The notes beneath the pieces were generated by a model. That model saw only the letters and a program-made list of their open reading frames with translations, searched no databases and was not told the DNA's origin. From Rubrobacter sp. (GTDB lineage Bacteria; Actinomycetota; Rubrobacteria; Rubrobacterales; Rubrobacteraceae): 8,131 nt of DNA. Every line of letters starts with the position of its first letter. Position 1 is the first letter of the stretch. The DNA is taken from assembly GCA_016781775.1 (NCBI GenBank), contig JADDPR010000259.1, positions 1 through 8,131 on the forward strand. The letters are read 5' to 3'. Of the stretch, positions 5,690-8,131 are shown in pieces. The position numbers and the translations under genes were made by a program.

Positions 5690-7693
5690 TCCGTTACCTC
5701 GTTGAGCAACTCCTGTATCTCCTTCTCCAGCGTCTTGATTTCGGCGTCTATCTCCTCCAGCGGGCGCGGGGGCTTGTAGACGTAGAAGTGGCGGGTTAGC
5801 GGGATCTCATAGCCTATCTTCGTCTTCTCGTAGTCCACCCAGGCGTCGGGGACGTAGGGCAAAACCTCCCGCTCCATGTGCTCCCGGATCGCCTCCCGGT
5901 ACTCGGGTGACTGCAATCGCGCGGTCGGGTCAGCCTCGTAGGCGAGCGGTAGCCCTTCGGGGAGCGGGACGTTCTCGTGGTCGCGCAGCTCGGGGTCGGG
6001 CAGGGGGCTGCCCCTCCTGTCGGTGATGACCGGGGCCTCGGGGTCGCGGACGGCGAGGGCGTCCCAGACCGCCCCTTCCTGGGCGCGGGTGAGGCCGAAG
6101 CGGGCGAAGAGGGGGGCGAGCTTGACGGCCAGGGCCTCGCGGTCGGTGCCGGAGAGGCCGGAGTAGTCGGCGAGGGCGGAGACGAGTCCTTCGCGTGCTT
6201 CGGCTTCCATCTTCGCGAGCTTGCGTTCGGAGGCGACGGCGGCGAGCGTCTCGTCGGTGACCTCCCAGCGCAGGCGCAGGGGGCGTTCGACGGTTATCCG
6301 CAGCGCGCCGAAGGACTCGTTCGGCAGGATCTTGACGCGCTCCCCCTCCTCGAAGTGGCCGTAGAGGCGCACGATCTCCGCGAGCCCTTCGTCGCTTATG
6401 CGCTTACGCTTCTCGCCGAGGGACTTGCGCATCTTCTGCCACGAGCCGCGGGCGTCCACAAGCTGGACCTTGCCCCGGCGCTCGGGGGCCTTGCGGTTGG
6501 TGACCACCCAGAAGTACGTCGAGATGCCGGTATTGTAGAAGAGCTGGTCGGGGAGCGCGACGACGGCTTCCAGCCAGTCGTTCTCCAGGATCCAGCGCCG
6601 TATCTCGGACTCCCCCGAACCCGCCGCCCCGGTAAAGAGCGGCGAGCCGTTGAAGACGATGGCGACGCGCGAGCCGCCCTCTTCCACCGGCTTCATCTTG
6701 GAGATCATGTGCTGCAAGAACAGGAACGAGCCGTCGTTGATGCGCGGGAGCCCGGCCCCGAAACGCCCCGCGAACCCGAGCTTCTTCGCCTCCCCCTCGA
6801 CCTCGTCGCGCACCTTCTTCCACTCGACGCCGAACGGCGGGTTGGCGAGCAGGTAGTCGAAGGAGCGTCCCGCGTGCCCATCCTGAGAGAACGAGTTGCC
6901 GTGAACGATGTTTGCCCTGTGCTCGGGCTCCTTGAGGAGCATGTCCGAGCGGCACACGGCGTAGGTCTCGGCGTTCAGTTCCTGGCCGTAGACCTCCAAC
7001 CGGGCGTCGGGGTTGCGCCCGTTCAAGTACTGCTCGGAGACGGAGAGCATCCCGCCGGTGCCGCACGCCGGGTCGAGCATGGTCTTGACCGTGCCGGGCC
7101 TGCTCAGTAGGTCGTCGTCCTCGATAAAGAGGAGGTTCACCATCAACTCGACCACCTCGCGCGGCGTGAAATGCTCGCCGGCGGTCTCGTTGGAGAGCTC
7201 GGAGAAGCGCCGGATCAACTCCTCGTAGATGTAGCCCATCTCGGTGTTGGAGACGTTCTTGGGCCCGAGGTCTATGTCCGCGAACCGGCCGAGCACGAGG
7301 TAGAGCAGGTTGGACGCGTCGAGGCGCGAGATCTGGGCCTCCAGGTCGAACTTCTCGAAGATGTCCCGCACGTCCTGCGAGAACCCGGCGACGTACTGGC
7401 GCAACCCGTCGGCGACGTTCGGCGGGTCGTCGAGCAGCTTCCGCAGGTCCAGCCTGGAGGTATTGTTGAACTGCACGCCGGTGATGCGGTTCAGGACCGG
7501 GTCCATCTTCTCCAGCTTGCCCCGCAGCCCTTCGTACCTCTCGAGGACCTGCTCCTTGGTCGGGGCGAGGACCCCGTCGAGGCGGCGGAGCACGGTGAGC
7601 GGCAGGATCACCTTCCCGTAATCGGACCGCTTGTAGTCACCCCGCAACAGGTCGGCGACGGACCATATGAAAGCGGCGTGGTTTTTGCCTCAC
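5686..7693 (-). CDS. hsdM: HsdM, type I DNA adenine N6-methyltransferase subunit
   Basis: This is the SAM-dependent modification subunit; two copies join HsdS to methylate adenine in the target. From TTG 7647 the frame gives 653 residues. The N-terminal HsdM_N region (VILPLTVLRRLDGVLAPTKE) is followed by GEHFTPREVVELMVNLL at 157-173. SAM motif I is LDPACGTGGM at 191-200 and the catalytic motif IV is ANPPF at 268-272. A helical tail ends in EIKTLEKEIQELLNEVTE. TTG 7647 is probably not the real start: the same frame reads NHAAFIWSVADLLRGDY upstream, a conserved HsdM beginning, up to a TGA at 7692-7690. GTG 7693-7691 lies in another frame. Removing one A from the A5 run at 7686-7682 would give MRQNHAAFIWSVADLL, so I place the start there. 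Its TGA overlaps the hsdS start. The body of the gene is undamaged. Confidence 0.93.
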
Positions 7694-7730
7694 CGGACGC
7701 CGGAGAAAGGCCGGCGCCTTGAGGCGTCCG
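7694..7730. promoter_or_regulatory. Two mutually exclusive hairpins just upstream of hsdM
   Basis: CGGACGCC (7694-7701) is a perfect inverted repeat of GGCGTCCG (7723-7730). Inside it CGCCGG (7698-7703) can instead pair with CCGGCG (7711-7716) around a 7-base loop. The two stems share bases, so only one can form. The structure touches the proposed hsdM GTG and could control access to it. No T-tract follows on either strand, so a simple terminator is unlikely. In the 7731-7832 remainder I see no clear promoter or gene. Confidence 0.45.
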
Positions 7731-7832
7731 ACCGGCGAGATCTTCCTTCACAAACCCTCCAAAGACGATCGCAATGCATGCTCCCCCCGAGCTCCGCATG
7801 ATAACAGCGGACCGCCCAGGAACGGGTGCCGT

Positions 7833-8131
7833 CTACCGGTCGGCGTCGAACGGGTTGAGCAGCCGCACGCCGGTTCGGGCGACGTCTACGGTGTTGCGGG
7901 TGACGAGGGTCATCCCCCTCACTTTGGCCGTGGCCGCCATCAGTCCATCTACTATTGGGACGGGATCGGGCACGCTCATTCGCCCCCATTCCTCGGCATC
8001 TCGGCGTCCAGGGGGAGGATGCGATCGGCGTACCGGCGAGCAACGGTCTCCAGCCAGGTTTCGTAAACGCTGGCTTGCCGAGGGTCGCGTCGTCTCAACC
8101 GCTCCGCCCCACGCCGTATCTCCCCGAGCAC
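7833..8131 (-). CDS. VapC-like PIN-domain toxin, C-terminal part, frame-broken
   Basis: This is the end of a predicted PIN-domain endoribonuclease of a VapBC pair; VapC proteins cleave tRNA, rRNA or mRNA and bind Mg through acidic residues. From the right edge one frame reads VLGEIRRGAERLRRRDPRQA, then YETWLETVARRYADRILPLDAE (to 8000). It then meets a stop in that frame. The next frame continues AEEWGRMSVPDPVPIVDGLM, then AATAKVRGMTLVTRNTVDVA and RTGVRLLNPFDADR, ending at TAG 7835-7833. The pattern LPLDxExAEEWGR, DGLMAATA and TLVTRNxxDxxRTGVxLLNPF is the standard C-terminal half of VapC, including the conserved Asp residues. One missing base near 7998 would unite the two. The N-terminal catalytic DTN motif and any VapB partner lie beyond the window. 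The gene points the same way as the R-M operon and ends about 140 bases before hsdM. Confidence 0.82.
   Translation of the reverse strand, partial: ARGDTAWGGAVETTRPSASQRLRNLAGDRCSPVRRSHPPPGRRDAEEWGRMSVPDPVPIVDGLMAATAKVRGMTLVTRNTVDVARTGVRLLNPFDADR

Noticed and set aside
1..8131. CRISPR array, tRNA, rRNA or complete insertion sequence
   Set aside because: I saw no regularly spaced repeats, no tRNA or rRNA signatures and no transposase gene.

Overview
The window comes from a high-GC bacterium. Protein style and strong GC bias in third codon positions suggest an actinobacterium, perhaps Rubrobacter-like, but the sequence alone cannot prove this. Every gene I can support lies on the minus strand, so the window reads from its right end to its left end. 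It is a defence-type accessory region: one type I restriction-modification (R-M) locus with several toxin-antitoxin (TA) genes beside and inside it.

Layout in order of transcription. (1) 8131-7833: C-terminal part of a VapC-like PIN-domain toxin, cut by the window edge. (2) 7832-7694: short leader with two mutually exclusive hairpins. (3) 7693-5686: hsdM, the DNA adenine methyltransferase subunit. (4) 5689-4485: hsdS, the specificity subunit, which overlaps the hsdM stop codon by four bases. (5) 4519-4290: a non-coding segment bounded by a perfect 14-bp inverted repeat, one arm of which lies in the hsdS 3' end. (6) 4253-3511: a toxin-first TA pair (HigB/RelE-like toxin, XRE antitoxin) with its own promoter and a palindrome over the -10 box. 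(7) 3479-3348: the tail of a MazE/CopG-type antitoxin without its DNA-binding half. (8) 3266 to the left edge: hsdR, the restriction/translocase subunit, which continues beyond its normal C-terminus into an AlbA_2 (Schlafen-type) domain.

HsdM, HsdS and HsdR would normally form one complex. HsdS recognises DNA through two target-recognition domains, HsdM methylates adenine, and HsdR translocates and cuts unmodified DNA. The TA pair sits between hsdS and hsdR, which may help retain the locus.

The most striking feature is that nearly every gene has one single-base frame error: vapC near 7998, the hsdM start at 7682-7686, hsdS near 5458, the toxin start near 4217, and hsdR near 2075 plus a nonsense codon at 2127-2129. 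Outside these points the proteins remain well conserved. Either the assembly carries uncorrected indels, or the island was inactivated very recently; raw reads would decide. If the errors are technical, this is an intact type I R-M locus with an unusual HsdR-AlbA_2 fusion and an embedded TA module.
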